Shown here piece by piece: positions 1 through 11,931 of a stretch of DNA of 64,000 nucleotides (position 1 is its first letter; each line of letters begins with the position of its first letter). The translations under genes were made by a program, and so were the position numbers. Source of the stretch: Sinotaia quadrata (lineage: Eukaryota; Mollusca; Gastropoda; Architaenioglossa; Viviparidae); assembly GCA_028829895.1 (NCBI GenBank), contig CM054178.1, positions 19,361,501-19,425,500 on the forward strand, in the 5' to 3' direction. The notes below the pieces were generated by a model. That model was not told the DNA's origin and did no database searches. It saw only the letters and a list, made by a program, of their open reading frames with translations.

Positions 1-253
1 AGTGAGGTTTTGCAGAGTAGAAGCCGCAGGGTAGGAATCTTGTCAGAGTAGGAATTGTTTGTGTGATGCTAGCTCTTTGGTATCTTCGCATTGTGCTGTT
101 ATTTTACATAGTTTACATTGGTAGTCTTTATTTTTTAATCGAGTTAACCCACATAAGAGCTAATCATGACTGATAAAAATACAAGCAAGATGAAAAGATT
201 GCATGCTGCTACTATGTGTGCGAGAAGAAATCGAGAACAATTAATCGCCATAG

Positions 254-274
254 ATAGATAGACATATATAGATT

Positions 275-336
<62 letters not shown>

Positions 337-417
337 CAGAGAGAGATAGGTAGATAGATAGATAGATAGATAGATAGACAGAGAGAGATAGGTAGATAGA
401 TAGATAGATAGATAGAA
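254..417. repeat. (TAGA)n microsatellite
   Basis: Tetranucleotide TAGA array with GAGA interruptions. Its counterpart at about 60320-60460 differs in length and carries a (CATA) insertion. The rest of 1-1566 has no recognisable exon. It also holds three degenerate repeats of roughly 60 bp at 895-1080 that share the motif tagctattgtgacg, likewise duplicated near 60940-61110. Confidence 0.9.
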
Positions 418-1566
418 GGAGAGAGGGGGAGGGACGTATGTCTCTTACTTTTCTACCAACATCTGTAGCAATCCCGATCTAAGGTGATTACCTAGAACTT
501 GGATCTTCGGTTTCGACATATAAGTGGACCTAATTCCCCCACCCCACCCCCTAAAACAAAACTCCAGGAAGAGTTTGGTTTTTTTAATACGAAAATGAAC
601 CCTCTTTTCTATTTTATTCCTGTCTTTCTTCCTTTTTCAATAAATTAAGTATAGGTTAGTAATCTTCTTAAGAGATTAGAACTAAGAATTAATAAATACC
701 CTTTCCGTCGATGAATTATGCCGAAGCTATTTGTCTTTGGGACTTTTTTTTTGTAAAGCATGTATATGATGAGTTGGTCATTCTTTTGTTAAATGTTTGT
801 TCAGTGTAGTGGATAAAGTTAAATAAATGCATAGACGGTAATCTTGTAAATAATTTCAGAATTGACATCTCGTTAATCTTGCTTTAAATGAAATGTTGTG
901 TTCATGTTCATTTAGATTGGTCTTGTCTGATGTTTTAGATGTAGCTATTGTGACGTAATAATGTTGTGTTCATTTAAATTGATATAGTTTTAGATATAGC
1001 TATTATGACGAAGTAATGTGTTCATTTAGATTGGTCTTGACTGAGGTTTTAGATATAGCTATTGTGACAGAGTAATGTTGTAAAAGAATGCGCTCAACTG
1101 ACACAAACGCATACGTGGTACCGGCATTGACAGAATAATTTTCATAATAACACATTATTATATTATATTATTATATATGACAAAAAGTCCTTCTAAGGGT
1201 AAGTTATTCATCTAGTTTGAATTGATACAGAAAATAGTAATAAGTAACTTAAAGAGGGATTTTATTTGAAAACTGAAGACTTGCAATGTAACAACATAAT
1301 CTAAAAGAATGGTAATTTCATTACAAAGTTTGTCCTTGTGGTTGTTTCATTTATAAACTATTTTAAAATATCAACGTCATGTTCCGTTTCAAGTGTTATT
1401 AGAATTTGTATATTAATTATTTATATAATCGAATTATATATAAAGTAAACGGAAGAGGGGTCTTATTCAGAATTGGGTCAGCAGGTGGAACAGTTACTAT
1501 TTTGCAAATTGTTAATTTTAAAGCAAAATTGTGGACAAAACTCGTTGCTATTGGTGGTATGCTTAC

Positions 1567-1701
1567 TTTCGACACAGAGTGGAGGTTGAAACCCTGCTTG
1601 ACATGTTGGGCAGTGGCCACTAACGATGTCACAAGAGGCCATATTCTCACAAGAGCCACATTTTTGCAAGCAATCAGATCCGAATGTTCCTTGTGTGCAA
1701 T
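1567..1701 (-). CDS. Gene 1 exon 7: EGF-like module A
   Basis: A 135-bp phase 1-1 exon with acceptor cttttgcag and donor gtaagc, both on the minus strand. It encodes 45 residues, DCTQGTFGSDC followed by KCGSC and GHCPTCQAGF. This matches the MEGF/laminin-type EGF pattern C-x-G-x-(Y/F)-G-x2-C...CG-x-C...G-x-C...C. Joined to exon B it reads KLN-C. The next exon would lie to the left of the window. The right-hand duplicate (61603-61737) differs by one Ser-to-Asn change. Function is inferred: an extracellular module of a cell-surface receptor of the MEGF10/SCARF/Draper type. Confidence 0.9.
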
Positions 1702-2033
1702 CTGCAAAAGAGTAAGAAACATAAAATGTGTTCACTCCATCAAGGAAACAAATAAAACTAATTTAGCAACTGCTATTAAATTATACACAAATAAACGTCT
1801 TACCTTACCTTATTCGTAGTCTTAATTATAAATACTATATATTTTAATATAAAGAAAAAGACAGAGGTAGAAAGAGCCGAGTAAATGCATAAATGATCTT
1901 CGCCTGTTTGCGACAATTTGCATGCGTGCACGAAATTCATAATAATATAAAATAAATAATGTTTGCAATTGGTTTTTAATTATGATGGACTTGTATAATA
2001 TATCACAAGTTGTACTTTTCACAAAATACACAC

Positions 2034-2168
2034 TCAGCTTGCAAAGTGGAGGCTGTTTTCCCCTTGAGCATGATGAGCAATGCCCACTGGACTTGTTGCA
2101 AAATTCTCCACCTTGGCACTGACCACACATCCGAGCGCAGTTTCGTCCATAATATCCATCATCACACT
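2034..2168 (-). CDS. Gene 1 exon 6: EGF-like module B
   Basis: A 135-bp phase 1-1 exon with acceptor ctgaacag and donor gtgtgt. It encodes ECDDGYYGRNCARMCGQC and then a second half with CSSCSRGKQPPLC, six to eight cysteines in the MEGF pattern. The donor gtgtgtattt is weaker than in neighbouring exons but is the only one that keeps the shared phase. The duplicate at 62070-62204 appears identical. Confidence 0.88.
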   Translation of the reverse strand, partial: SVMMDIMDETALGCVVSAKVENFATSPVGIAHHAQGENSLHFAS

Positions 2169-2601
2169 CTGTTCAGACATGTATGTGCATAGCACATGCC
2201 AAAATAACTTAAATTATTTGAAGACTTTCACAAACAAATAAAGTAATACACTGCTGTGTAATGCAACTGTAAGGCATTTCTTTGGGGACAAAGTGAAAAG
2301 AACAGTCATTGAACAGTTAATTGACTGGTAAGGATAATGGAAGTTATATATCTGCTCAAGAATTCCATATCGATAAAATGTTATTAGTAATTTATTAGTT
2401 GTGTTATTTATCTGATGGATAATTTTACAATTTTTCCTTATACTACTCTACCACCATCGACGCAAGAAATGGTTTGTACAATCTGAGAAATTTAGTTTAT
2501 ACACGGATCCATTTCATACGTTGTGTGACGATTCAAGTATTGATGTTCATACTTCAGACGAGGAGTAAACCTTAAACGAAATAAACTGACGAGACAAATA
2601 C

Positions 2602-2736
2602 CTGTAGTACAATTTGGTAGCTTCTTTCCTTCCACACAATTCTGACAGGAACCATTTACATGGTGACAGGTTTCACCTTCAGCACACTGACCACACGCAA
2701 TGCTACAATCCTCCCCATACATTCCTCCTACACATT
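2602..2736 (-). CDS. Gene 1 exon 5: EGF-like module C
   Basis: A 135-bp phase 1-1 exon with acceptor cattgcag and donor gtattt. It encodes ECVGGMYGEDCSIACGQC and ends KKLPNCTTG. It has the same cysteine frame and length as modules A, B and D, which points to origin by tandem exon duplication. The duplicate at 62638-62772 looks identical. Confidence 0.9.
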
Positions 2737-3360
2737 CTGCAATGCACATAAATATTATGTATATTATGTAAATTGAATTATATTTAACTCGTTTATCATA
2801 ATTAAGTTTATTTACTCATTATGTGCTTATTAGACAAAGAAAACTAAATTGTATCGCACATTATTATTTTCATGTTATTTAATATGCCTAAAAGTGAGAG
2901 ATGGAGAGAATTTATATTTTATACTGATTAAGCATTTATAGTAATGAGGTGATATCATTCGATATGAATCATACCAAATGACAAACAAGGATGATTTGTC
3001 AAACGTTACACCACAAATAAAATAAATCATCACAAAGATATGTTTGCTCAAATAGGATATATAATATATGAATATTTGTTCCTTCTAAATGGATCATTGT
3101 TGAAAAGTAATAAAAATGCAATCTTCTCACTCTTAAAATATTTTTTTCGAAGAAAAGAAAGAGTTGGTGACAATCAGTGTAAAATTTCAGCTTCTTTAAC
3201 ATATAACACTAGAGGGACCATTTTACCTGTTGTTTATGGTCTTGCCAACCATTGCCCCTTGATTGTATCAGTCTTTATATATTAAAATAGTTATTATGAT
3301 TCAGAATTAAACGTATTGTTAGACGGAGAGAATTTATCCAATCAAATGGCTAACTGAATG

Positions 3361-3425
3361 AAAGAGAGATACAGACAAAAATTCAGAGACAGAGACAAGG
3401 TCAAGAGAGACAACGAGAAACAGAT

Positions 3426-3456
<31 letters not shown>

Positions 3457-3600
3457 TACAGGCAGAGAGTGACAGGCAACAGAGACAAATCGACCTAAAT
3501 AACATAAAGACAGAGACTGCGAGTGAGAGGCAGACAGAGCGAGAGAGGCAGACACAGAGAAAGACAAGAGACAGAGAGAGCGAGAGATGGTAAGAAATGG
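3361..3600. repeat. GA-rich low-complexity tract
   Basis: Purine-rich repeat of gagaga and gacaga units in the intron between EGF modules D and C. The apparent long open frames on either strand are repeat translations (Leu/Ser or Arg/Glu runs) and not genes. The matching tract at 63394-63700 is about 80 bp longer. Confidence 0.85.
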
Positions 3601-3681
3601 TTTCCATGTTTGCAGGTGTGTTTCTAACATAACAGTAGTTTAGTTGAAAAATAAATTTATTTCAAACAATATCATACTCAC

Positions 3682-3816
3682 TATCTGTACACATCGGCTT
3701 AACAAATCCTGCCTTGCAGCGAGGACAATATCCAGTAACTCTATCACAGGCAGTGCCTTCATAACAATTACCACACATCAAATCGCACTTTTCTCCGTAA
3801 AATCCTTCCAAACATG
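3682..3816 (-). CDS. Gene 1 exon 4: EGF-like module D
   Basis: A 135-bp phase 1-1 exon with acceptor ttattag and donor gtgagt. It encodes CLEGFYGEKCDLMCGNC, then GYCPRCKAGFVKPMC. It follows lectin exon 3 directly in transcript order; the joint reads VVW-A-C, so the lectin domain passes straight into the EGF array. The copy at 63793-63927 differs by six substitutions within 31 bp, all changing amino acids, while the flanks are almost identical. Confidence 0.9.
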
Positions 3817-3889
3817 CTAATAACAAATATCAGACAGAAGCAAAAATATCATTCATAATATATGTAAAGATACGTGAAAAAATAGCATT

Positions 3890-4174
3890 GCAGTTTTAAT
3901 TATGATATTAATCCATAATATTAATATTTCTTTATCTTTCTGTTTGAATTTAGTTAATCATACTTTTGCACTTATTGATTGTATGTATACTCGTTTTTCT
4001 AATTATGGTTATTTTGTATAAGCACTATTAAGATTTTCTTTAAAAAAAAATCTTTCTCTAGCAGAATTCGACTTCGTTTGCATTGTCGTATGCCTACATG
4101 TGAGCGCGCGCATGTGTGTGAAGATTTCGTTTCACTGTTATTTACGTTATCTTCTGGTCGTAGTAAACGTGCCC

Positions 4175-4248
<74 letters not shown>

Positions 4249-6264
4249 TGTGTGTGTGTGTGCGTGCGTGTGTGTGTGCTGTGAGAGACCGTGTACTATT
4301 TTTGGGGACACTTGTGAATGAGTGGTGCTCCATGCTGGCTAATCTCACTGATTGAGCCCGATGTTGCCATATGCACAAAGTAGCGACCACCACTTGGAAA
4401 AATTCCAGCAATACTGTTAACGGTTTTATTCAAACTTCTGGAAATCAGCAAACGACCTGCCAGTGTCGCAGCAAAACCAAATTCATACCTCTTGTGTCGG
4501 ACGTTGTTATGTTTCAGACAGCCGACACACGAGCGTCATCGGAACATATCGTAGTAAACGTCACCGACGGTGATGCTCAGTCTCGCGAACAAGCGTCAGA
4601 CTCCTGGAAACCCCTTGTGCATAAACGTTTGTGATTGGCCTGACTTTTGTCACACCCAACGCCTTCCAGCCGAAATTGTTTTCCAGTACCATGACGTGCA
4701 AACAGCAGACACTAGTCCATGCCAGACGATCTCAAATTTCCTACTCGTGCGTACCATTGCGGTATGATGTTGTGTTCTGACTGCACTGAAAACCATGGTT
4801 TGTTATATACCTGTTGGCGTTGACTTAGTGTAGAATTTCTGTAGACGTAGAGAATTGTTTAAGGCAGAAAATCTCTGTATTATTGGTTGTAACAAGCTTT
4901 ACTACTTGTTGCACTGTAGTAAGTGGTGCTGAACATAATGTGATGTTGTTAATTAGATAAAGTATCTTAGGTGTGTTTTGGATGGAAGGAGTCATTAGTA
5001 TTTTCTGTCTCCACACAATATTGTATTTTGGTTTCAGCAGCTGCTGGAGTATAATTATGTCTGAAAGTTTGTAATTTGTGTTTCGGGCAGAATAAACGGA
5101 GAAGTATTGATAAATACTGATGTCGAGCTTTAAATAATGTGTATGGTGGTGTGGTTGTGAACTAAGTTCTTTACTCTTTACCTTTTTATACTCATAAACA
5201 TCTAATCAGGGCGGTTAATTGGACATGAAAGTGTTTGAATGAAGCCTTCACTTTCGTCCTGTGAGGTGAGCGCTTATTTAAAATGATGATTATATACTAA
5301 ATTCATATTTTCCTGTAATGCTTAGAAATGATTAGCAATTGACATAATGTTTTATTAATTTGACGAACTGCTGTTGAACTCTTATATATATTTTGGACAT
5401 TTTATACGGGTACTATTTTATTACCTTCACTCGTGAGATAAATTGTAAATGTCTGAACTACTCTTTGATTTCATTTCTATTGAGCGTGTAATATTTTATA
5501 GTTTAGTAACTTTACTAAATTGTAATTTTACTTAGAGTTGCTTTGTCATTGTATGTGATTCTGTTTAATGTTCATGTAACTTATACGTTCTTTAGTCGCT
5601 CTTTAATCCGTCTATAAATATGCCATTAGGTTGTTTCGTTTTAAAGCGTCATTGACTTTCCAAGCATAATAAGCCAATCAGATGGTGAAATGAGCCATAC
5701 ACTATATCAGTTTGGTATAGTTGCTTTTGAGATAGGAAATTGGTGCCCACGATTTAGGTAGCTGCAATTCGACACTATTGTGACGTTTCGCTGATAGATG
5801 GGTAAGAGGTTAATTCTCCACCACCTCGGGCCGCCCGTAACCTTAGACTAATCCCCAAATCACAACTTCTGGCTCTCTACATGTGATTAAAAATGAATTA
5901 TAGATAATGTAGAATAGAATAGTGATCGTTCTAGAAGAATGATCGAGTCTCCTGATAAACAGAGCCAGGATAATATGTAAATATATATAGGTAACCAATT
6001 GTAATATATAACGTGTGAGCATGTGGTGTCGTATATGAATGTCCATTTGAGTCCTATGGTCCTGTAGTAGTGATTTGGTCTGTTCATAAGAGCATATGAT
6101 AAGTGAATTTATAAGATAACTGTCACAGGAAGGGAGGTAGACACCAAACTATTTTTTTAATTTATTGTTTACGTCAACCGAGGTCTAGGTCGCCGACCAC
6201 CGCATAACACAGTCCATCCATCCATCCATCCATGCATCTATCTATCTATCTATCTATCTACCAT

Positions 6265-6316
<52 letters not shown>

Positions 6317-6728
6317 CACACAAAACAAACACACACATACACACAACCAAGAACACACAACCTACGTAGTTGTGTGTGTAATATAGATAGAAAGATACAT
6401 GCTATTAATATACCTTGATTAAATATATTTCTATTACTCATAATATCATAACTAGAAGTGTTGTTTAATACCTTTGGACGAAACTTCAAAATAGGTTTCC
6501 ATTAATACTTTCACTAATGTAACAGATCTCCCAAACTGAATTTTAAAATTGAAAATAACTCTACTTATGAAAATGAATAATGAATACATACTAATTAATG
6601 TTTTAACCATTTAAATTTAAAACATTTCAGTGTGCCAAATTCAATGCCTACTACAAAATCTGAAGAATTATTAATAAAAGATTCGCTATAGAAAATTTGT
6701 TAATAAACTCTTTAAAAATATTTCTTAC
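3890..6728. other. Gene 1 intron 3, no exon recognised
   Basis: Holds an (AG)n then (TG)n microsatellite at 4180-4279 and a (TCTA)n array at 6230-6315. The 4280-4770 segment is visibly richer in CG than its surroundings, with an open frame of 87 codons, but matches nothing I recognise. No EGF or lectin exon pattern was found on either strand. Confidence 0.6.
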
Positions 6729-6914
6729 CCCAAACTACAAACTCTACAATTTGAAGGTATTTATCGCTGGCATCATCAAGTTTCTTTATGTTAATCCTCC
6801 GTCCGTACAAAATGCTGGAGCATTTGATTTTGGGTGGATTATTTACATTCTCGGAAATTCTTGCACACTCTTGTTCATCTACTGAAATTAGTGCTGAGGC
6901 AATTCTTTGAAATT
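6729..6914 (-). CDS. Gene 1 exon 3: second half of F5/8C or F-type-lectin-like domain
   Basis: A 186-bp phase 1-1 exon with acceptor ttattaccag and donor gtaaga. It encodes FQRIASALISVDEQEC, a PPKIKC...LYGRRINI stretch and LQIVEFVVWG at the end. The last part fits the C-terminal signature of discoidin and F-type lectin domains (G-R-x-V/I-x-I ... L-x-x-x-E-V-x-V-x-G). Such domains bind glycans or lipids outside the cell. The canonical fucose-binding RxD motif is not evident, so ligand specificity is open. Gene M exon 3 (35253-35432) is the paralogous exon. Confidence 0.88.
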
Positions 6915-7193
6915 CTGGTAATAAGGCAGATGCACAAAAACAACAATTATAATACATGACATTTGAAATTCATTTTCTTAATATATACATAAAAATACAA
7001 TAGGCTGAGAGAAAGAGAGAGGCTGTTAATTTTATAGCCCAATAGTTTTGATATAGTAATTTGCTTTTATTTGTTGGAACATGTCATGTTTCTCTCGCAC
7101 TTTTTCCAGTGTTTGATTTGGGATAAACGTTTAGAACAATAAAAATTTCGTCTTTTGTAGATAATGTCTTTTAGTAGTGTATTATTTATTGTT

Positions 7194-8690
7194 TGTGACA
7201 CAAATGCCACCTAGTTAATGGTTATGATTGTTATTATTTATTAATCATTCATGACTTATTACAAGTGATGAAAATCTTAATTTAGGCTATTAATAACTCT
7301 CCAGAAAACACTTCACGTCTCTCTCACTTGGAGCATATGCAGGTGCTATAAACTTTTTCTCTGTTCCACAACATTATAGACAACCATTTACTGTCACACT
7401 ATATTTCCGTAAGTGGAAAGCTTTTTAAAGGAGAAGACAATTAATCATTAATCTATATTTAGCGAACCCCCATCGACTCACTTTCTTCTCCATGAAAATG
7501 TTATCAATATGTGTAAGAAGGTCAATAAATTAAACAATAATTTTTTTGTTAAACAATAAACAATCAACTATACATATAACAAATAAAATGAAAAAGGTTA
7601 CTTTACATATTTCAATAAATGCACGTTTAAATAATTTTTATTTATTATACAGACTTTATCCTAAAATACAACTCAACAGATTAGTGTCAAAACAAATCAC
7701 AAGACAGTTCCTATCAGAAAAGAAAAGAAGTTATTAGATATATGAGATAATAGTTTCTTTGTAACCTTGTTTACGTGAAGATGCATTAGTCCTTTTTCAT
7801 GCTTTTTTGTAACAAATTCACAATTTAATTGTTCACATTATTACTATCAATTCAACGTGTTTCCATTCTATATTGTAGAACACTGATTAGCTGCTATTCT
7901 TTAAGTCTAACCTGGATGTCTTTCCCTGTATTAAGTCTCTCAAGCAGAACAACAATTATGGTAATTTCAAGTAATTTACTTGTACCAGAAATTCCTCGAT
8001 GTAGTCAGCATATTTTGCCAACAACATCAACAGAATGCAGTGTATTCCTTACGTGTACACACTACAGGAGATATGTCTCACTTCTACTATGGTCATAGTG
8101 GTTTATTGTCAAAAAACCAGGAGATTCAGGTAAAGCAAGGAACGACCACTTATTCCCTATAAAATATAATCAGGGAAAAAGACTAAGTTCCCATGTTCTT
8201 CATCTTTTAACTCCATTCTCTCTTACATTCAAATCTCAACTTACAGTTTCCTGCAACAGTATTTATTAGCCCGATACATGCGAACGACATACTAAATACA
8301 TATTATCATTTTTATTAGCGCTTTCACTAGAAACAATATCAAGTGTTTAGCATACTACATACGAGCATCTTACTTCAAAACATTGTATAAATAATAATCT
8401 ACTTACATAATACATCTCTATGTAAAAAACACGCATAATATATCAATAGTAAGTCCATTCTCTCTCACTGCGTCAGTTAACTCACCATGAAGCTAACGGC
8501 TGCCTTTAATGGCAAGTGATAGGCAATACAATTCTCTTCTGTAGGTAAACTATTGATTTCAACCACTTAGCTGGTCTACTTCTTATAAATCTTAACCATT
8601 GGATAATAAAACTACTCATTCTCTCGGAATTGCTTTGGATTGCATCAGCCATATCCAGCAAATTTGGGAAGGGAACAAATAAAAGAGTAC
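7194..8690 (-). repeat. LTR-family copy, minus orientation, in gene 1 intron 2
   Basis: Begins with TGTGACACAAATGCCACC, the inverted end of the LTR family also seen at 42772-44227 and 34512. It shares the ccgccaagt/gacgagt region and later the attaaccattggataataaa block found at 11560 and 31570. The far end is degraded and its position approximate. It contains no gene. Confidence 0.65.
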
Positions 8691-8879
8691 ACTAATAAGG
8701 TGTCCAAAGTAAACAAATATTCACAAGAAAAATAATCACTTCCTACTCAAAAGAGGAAGGACTCTTATAGTGGATTAATATACATGTAACCTATGTACCA
8801 TGAGCTGCACATAAAATACATTTTATAGAGGGGTTCCAGAGAATACAAAATTATTGAAGATTGAGAAATCTAGTTTAGA

Positions 8880-9018
8880 GACACGAACTACTAGTAGTAA
8901 TAGTAACAGTAGTAGTAGAAATAGTAGTAGCAATAGTATTAGCAGCAGCAGCAGCAGCAGCCGTAGTAGTAGTAGTTGTAGTAGTAGTAGTAGTAGTAGT
9001 AGCAGTAGTAGTAGTAGT
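8880..9018. repeat. (AGT/AGC)n trinucleotide repeat beside lectin exon 2
   Basis: Trinucleotide array starting about 60 bp beyond the donor of exon 9081-9275. Read in the exon's frame it would encode poly-Thr/Ala, but the gtaagt donor at 9075-9080 separates it from the coding sequence. Confidence 0.9.
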
Positions 9019-9080
9019 GTTAACTTTGCAGTTACAAACGTAATCACATGTATAGTCTCCACTTTCGTTTATATACTTAC

Positions 9081-9275
9081 TTTGGTAAAGTGGGAAGATC
9101 TGTATGAACAAAACAGGATATACGCCACCTAGGTCTACCTCCCACCATTCATTGATGTTGTTTCTTGTGTGACTAAAGGTGGTAGTATCGTTGTCAACTG
9201 CCTTAGATGCAGCATAAATGTCCATGTTTCCAAACGTAGAACTTTGCATTGTCTCCTTCGCAAAGGCGATATTGA
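9081..9275 (-). CDS. Gene 1 exon 2: first half of F5/8C or F-type-lectin-like domain
   Basis: A 195-bp phase 1-1 exon with acceptor tgcaatag and donor gtaagt. It encodes NIAFAKETMQSSTFGN, then AASKAVDNDTTTF and NEWWEVDLGGVYPV. This is the standard opening of discoidin/F-type lectin domains: N-(I/L)-A-x-x-K-x-x-x-Q-S-S, A-V-D-x-(N/D), and W-W-x-V-D-L-G. Together with exon 3 it gives one complete domain of about 127 residues. It follows the signal peptide exon with a Val codon created at the splice joint. Confidence 0.92.
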
Positions 9276-9674
9276 CTATTGCAACATAAGACACATAAAT
9301 CGTTATATTAAACTTCCTTCAAGTAATGTGACATATAACATACCGAATATGTTGTCCAGTGTGTTATTAAATAACAGACGATTGATATTATGACACAAAA
9401 TCTTCACATTATCTCCATTTCACAAATGAAATTAAAGTTGAAAATAATAAACTTGTGAATACATAATGGTAGTGCTTACATTCCTTTTAATAATTACTTT
9501 CTTTAAATGCAAAATCATCCAGAACTTCAAGTATAATTAAATATAGTAAACATCTCCATCATGTTTATGAAATTTTAGATTTATCTACTTCACAAGGTGC
9601 TGAAACAAGATGCGTTTTCTCAGTTACTCACATATCAAATAGAACGAGATTCAAGTAGGTTACAAAACACTCAC

Positions 9675-9747
9675 CAAAATTTCCCTCTGCACAAACAAGC
9701 GTCAGGAATAAAATGCAGAGTATTGTCTGGAAAACCCGTTTGTTCAT
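9675..9747 (-). CDS. Gene 1 exon 1: start codon and signal peptide
   Basis: ATG at 9747 on the minus strand, 24 codons and one base, then donor gtgagt. The residues MNKRVFQTILCILFLTLVCA form a basic N-terminus, a hydrophobic core and a plausible signal-peptidase site after the Cys-Ala. EGNF precedes the lectin domain. The phase (1) fits exon 2 exactly, and the gene M signal exon (47873-47939) has the same layout, which supports this start. Gene 1 is therefore predicted to be secreted or a type I membrane protein; the visible part covers about 330 residues. Confidence 0.88.
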
Positions 9748-9852
9748 TATTTCGCTGTAAATATTTCCCACTAAGCAACGTCAACTACATGCCGATCTAA
9801 CCACCGCCATTGTGAACTGTCCACATCAGCGTACAAGACAGTAAACGAAGAC

Positions 9853-9860
9853 GAGGAAGT
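9853..9860. promoter_or_regulatory. ETS-like GAGGAAGT motif about 106 bp upstream of gene 1 start
   Basis: GAGGAAGT (plus strand) lies 106-113 bp upstream of the gene 1 ATG. The same octamer lies 90-97 bp upstream of the gene M ATG (48029-48036). A related ACTTCC occurs at 16632-16637, about 107 bp before the corresponding position in the inverted promoter relic. The GGAA core is the binding core of ETS factors; actual factor binding is inference. Confidence 0.4.
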
Positions 9861-10392
9861 ATATTGCTAAAACGTTTTTTCTACTCCTTTGACTGACAGG
9901 ACATTAACGAGAAACAAAATGAAACAAAGCACACCTAACAATTCATTTTAAGCATTAAAACATTTTGACTTTTGTAAGTGTGTAATTTTAACCGTTAACA
10001 TTTACAAACCGCTGAAAGGAATAACGATTGTGAAATTTGAGATGACAAAATCTCATTTATTCTATTAAAAGCGCCTAATGAAATATTTGTTTAGCTTCAA
10101 GCATTTGGTCCGGTAGTATTGCAGGGATATGTTGCCCTTTTATTCGGATAGTAGAGTAGTAGAGGAAAAAGAAGTACTATTTACTGCAAAAATCTAGTTA
10201 GAATAGAACATACACCTTAGCAAAAAAAACCCACAGTACAGTTAATGAAGAGAGAACCTAACCCGCAAAGCTGTAAAAATGGAAAGTTTCATTGTGCTAA
10301 GTCATGCGTGTCGTATTTCGTGTCACGGTTCGTGAACCTAGACAGACAGTGTGGATTCACTTATTCATGCACTTTGATTAATAAGAGACAAG

Positions 10393-10565
10393 AGAAATAT
10401 CTCTGTGTTTCATGATTCCTTAAAATATATCTGTGTTTCGTGATTCCGTAAAACATCTATGTGTTTCGAGATCTCGTTCCAAATCTCTCTGTTTCTAGAT
10501 CTTGTAACAAATCTCTGTTTCATGATTCAGTAGTAAATCTTCGTGTTTTGAGATTTTGTAACACA
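10393..10565. repeat. Degenerate minisatellite, unit about 33 bp
   Basis: Around five imperfect tandem units built on the phrase ctctgtgtttc(a/g)tgattc(c/t)gtaa. A (GT)n microsatellite follows at 10740-10800. No coding potential beyond repeat-derived frames. Confidence 0.75.
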
Positions 10566-10734
10566 GCAACGATAAATATAGATATACTATTTCTTTTAGA
10601 AATCATTAGAGACGTGAATGTTGAAATAAATGCCTTCTTGTATTTTATGATTTAGATTTTAAATGTTGTGGCTGCTTTTAAATATTATTCTAGAGGAGTC
10701 GATGTGTATGAATACGTGCAGATGTGTTAGTCTG

Positions 10735-10786
<52 letters not shown>

Positions 10787-11238
10787 TGTGTGTGTGCGTA
10801 TGTGAATGTATAACTAACTTCATACGTATTGATCAGACATTTATCATTCTGAAATCTGAAATAATTTTAGGGAAACATAATATATTTACCTTATAATTTT
10901 AAAGTACGATTCCTATCTAAATATAGCATAGCTCACGCTGCGTACGGAGGTATACTTAATCAACGATAGAGGGGACAAGTTGAATTGCGTGTAGGAAGTA
11001 ATGTTTAATCTTAAGTTGTGACGTATGCATCGCAACAATATATTCAAGTGTGTTAGATGGCTTCATGAATCATAGATCTAACAATCACTATGACTGTGTA
11101 AATAATATTATTTCCAATAATCCGAATTTGCTTCTCTTGATACTTACATGCATCGAACATCGAAATGAAAACAATCTTGGGGTTTTAAAAGAATGCAAGT
11201 TTTCGTCAAACTTTGTTAGAAGTTGCATGCATGCATTC

Positions 11239-11700
11239 TGTGATGCTAACGCCATCTAGATAATGGTTATGATTATTATTATTATTTAATTAATAATCCA
11301 TTACTAATTACGAGTGATGAGTATCTTATTTATGTTATTAATAATTCTCCAGCAGACACCACTCGTCTCTCTCACATATCAAACGAATGAAACATTTCTG
11401 CCCATTCTCTCTCAATCAATCAACTCACCATTACACTAATGGCTGACTTTCATGACCGGACTTCTTGCCACTCCAAATTCAAGGGATTAGACAAAAGAAT
11501 TCTCTACAGCATGTAAACTTTTTATCTCAGCCTGGTTGGTCTCCTTCCCGTAAATATTAACCATTGGATAATAAAGACTACTCGCCCAGTTGAAACTGGC
11601 TTGCATTGCATCAGCAATTTCTAACATATTCTCAGTTCGAGTTGTTTCCCCAAGTCTGGTATTTACAAACATGTCATCATCATGAGTGCCCACAGTCGGA
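11239..11700 (-). repeat. LTR-family fragment, minus orientation
   Basis: Starts TGTGATGCTAACGCCATC, related to the family end at 7194 and 34512, and continues with the attaaccattggataataaag block. A 68-codon minus-strand frame inside it (11487-11693) looks like a cytoplasmic tail at first sight, but the same sequence recurs at 8560-8680 and 31550-31660, so it is repeat sequence. Confidence 0.65.
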
Positions 11701-11931
11701 TCACTTCGAAAATTTTACAGTTTATATAACAATTAAGTCTAGAAATAGGGATAGTCAAATTAACTATGCCACAGCTGCTAATGAATATTGATCACTCTGG
11801 GAGTCTATGGGGTGAGCTAGATGTATTTTGTCAGAAACTATTATAAACAGTTAATAAGAAGAGTCTTGTCATGCCTGAAACTATATTGAACAATCTATAT
11901 ATACTTTGGTTTGTATACTTTTCGGCATTAG

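Larger units (their letters stand above)
1..3889. repeat. Left copy of a large direct duplication (partner 60052-64000)
   Basis: This stretch matches 60052-64000 nearly base for base, with an offset of 60051 at the start falling to 60036 across the EGF exons because of short indels. It contains four EGF-like exons and their introns. The main differences are microsatellite lengths near 300-410, about 80 extra bases in the right copy near 63620-63700, and a cluster of substitutions in the last EGF exon. Both copies run off the window, so the full length of the duplication is not visible. Confidence 0.97.

Noticed and set aside
8823..9062. Poly-Leu, poly-Ser and poly-Thr frames beside lectin exon 2
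   Set aside because: Trinucleotide repeat in the intron, separated from the exon by a gtaagt donor.
11487..11693. Minus-strand frame resembling a receptor cytoplasmic tail
   Set aside because: The same sequence occurs in other LTR-family copies (8560-8680, 31550-31660), so it is repeat sequence.
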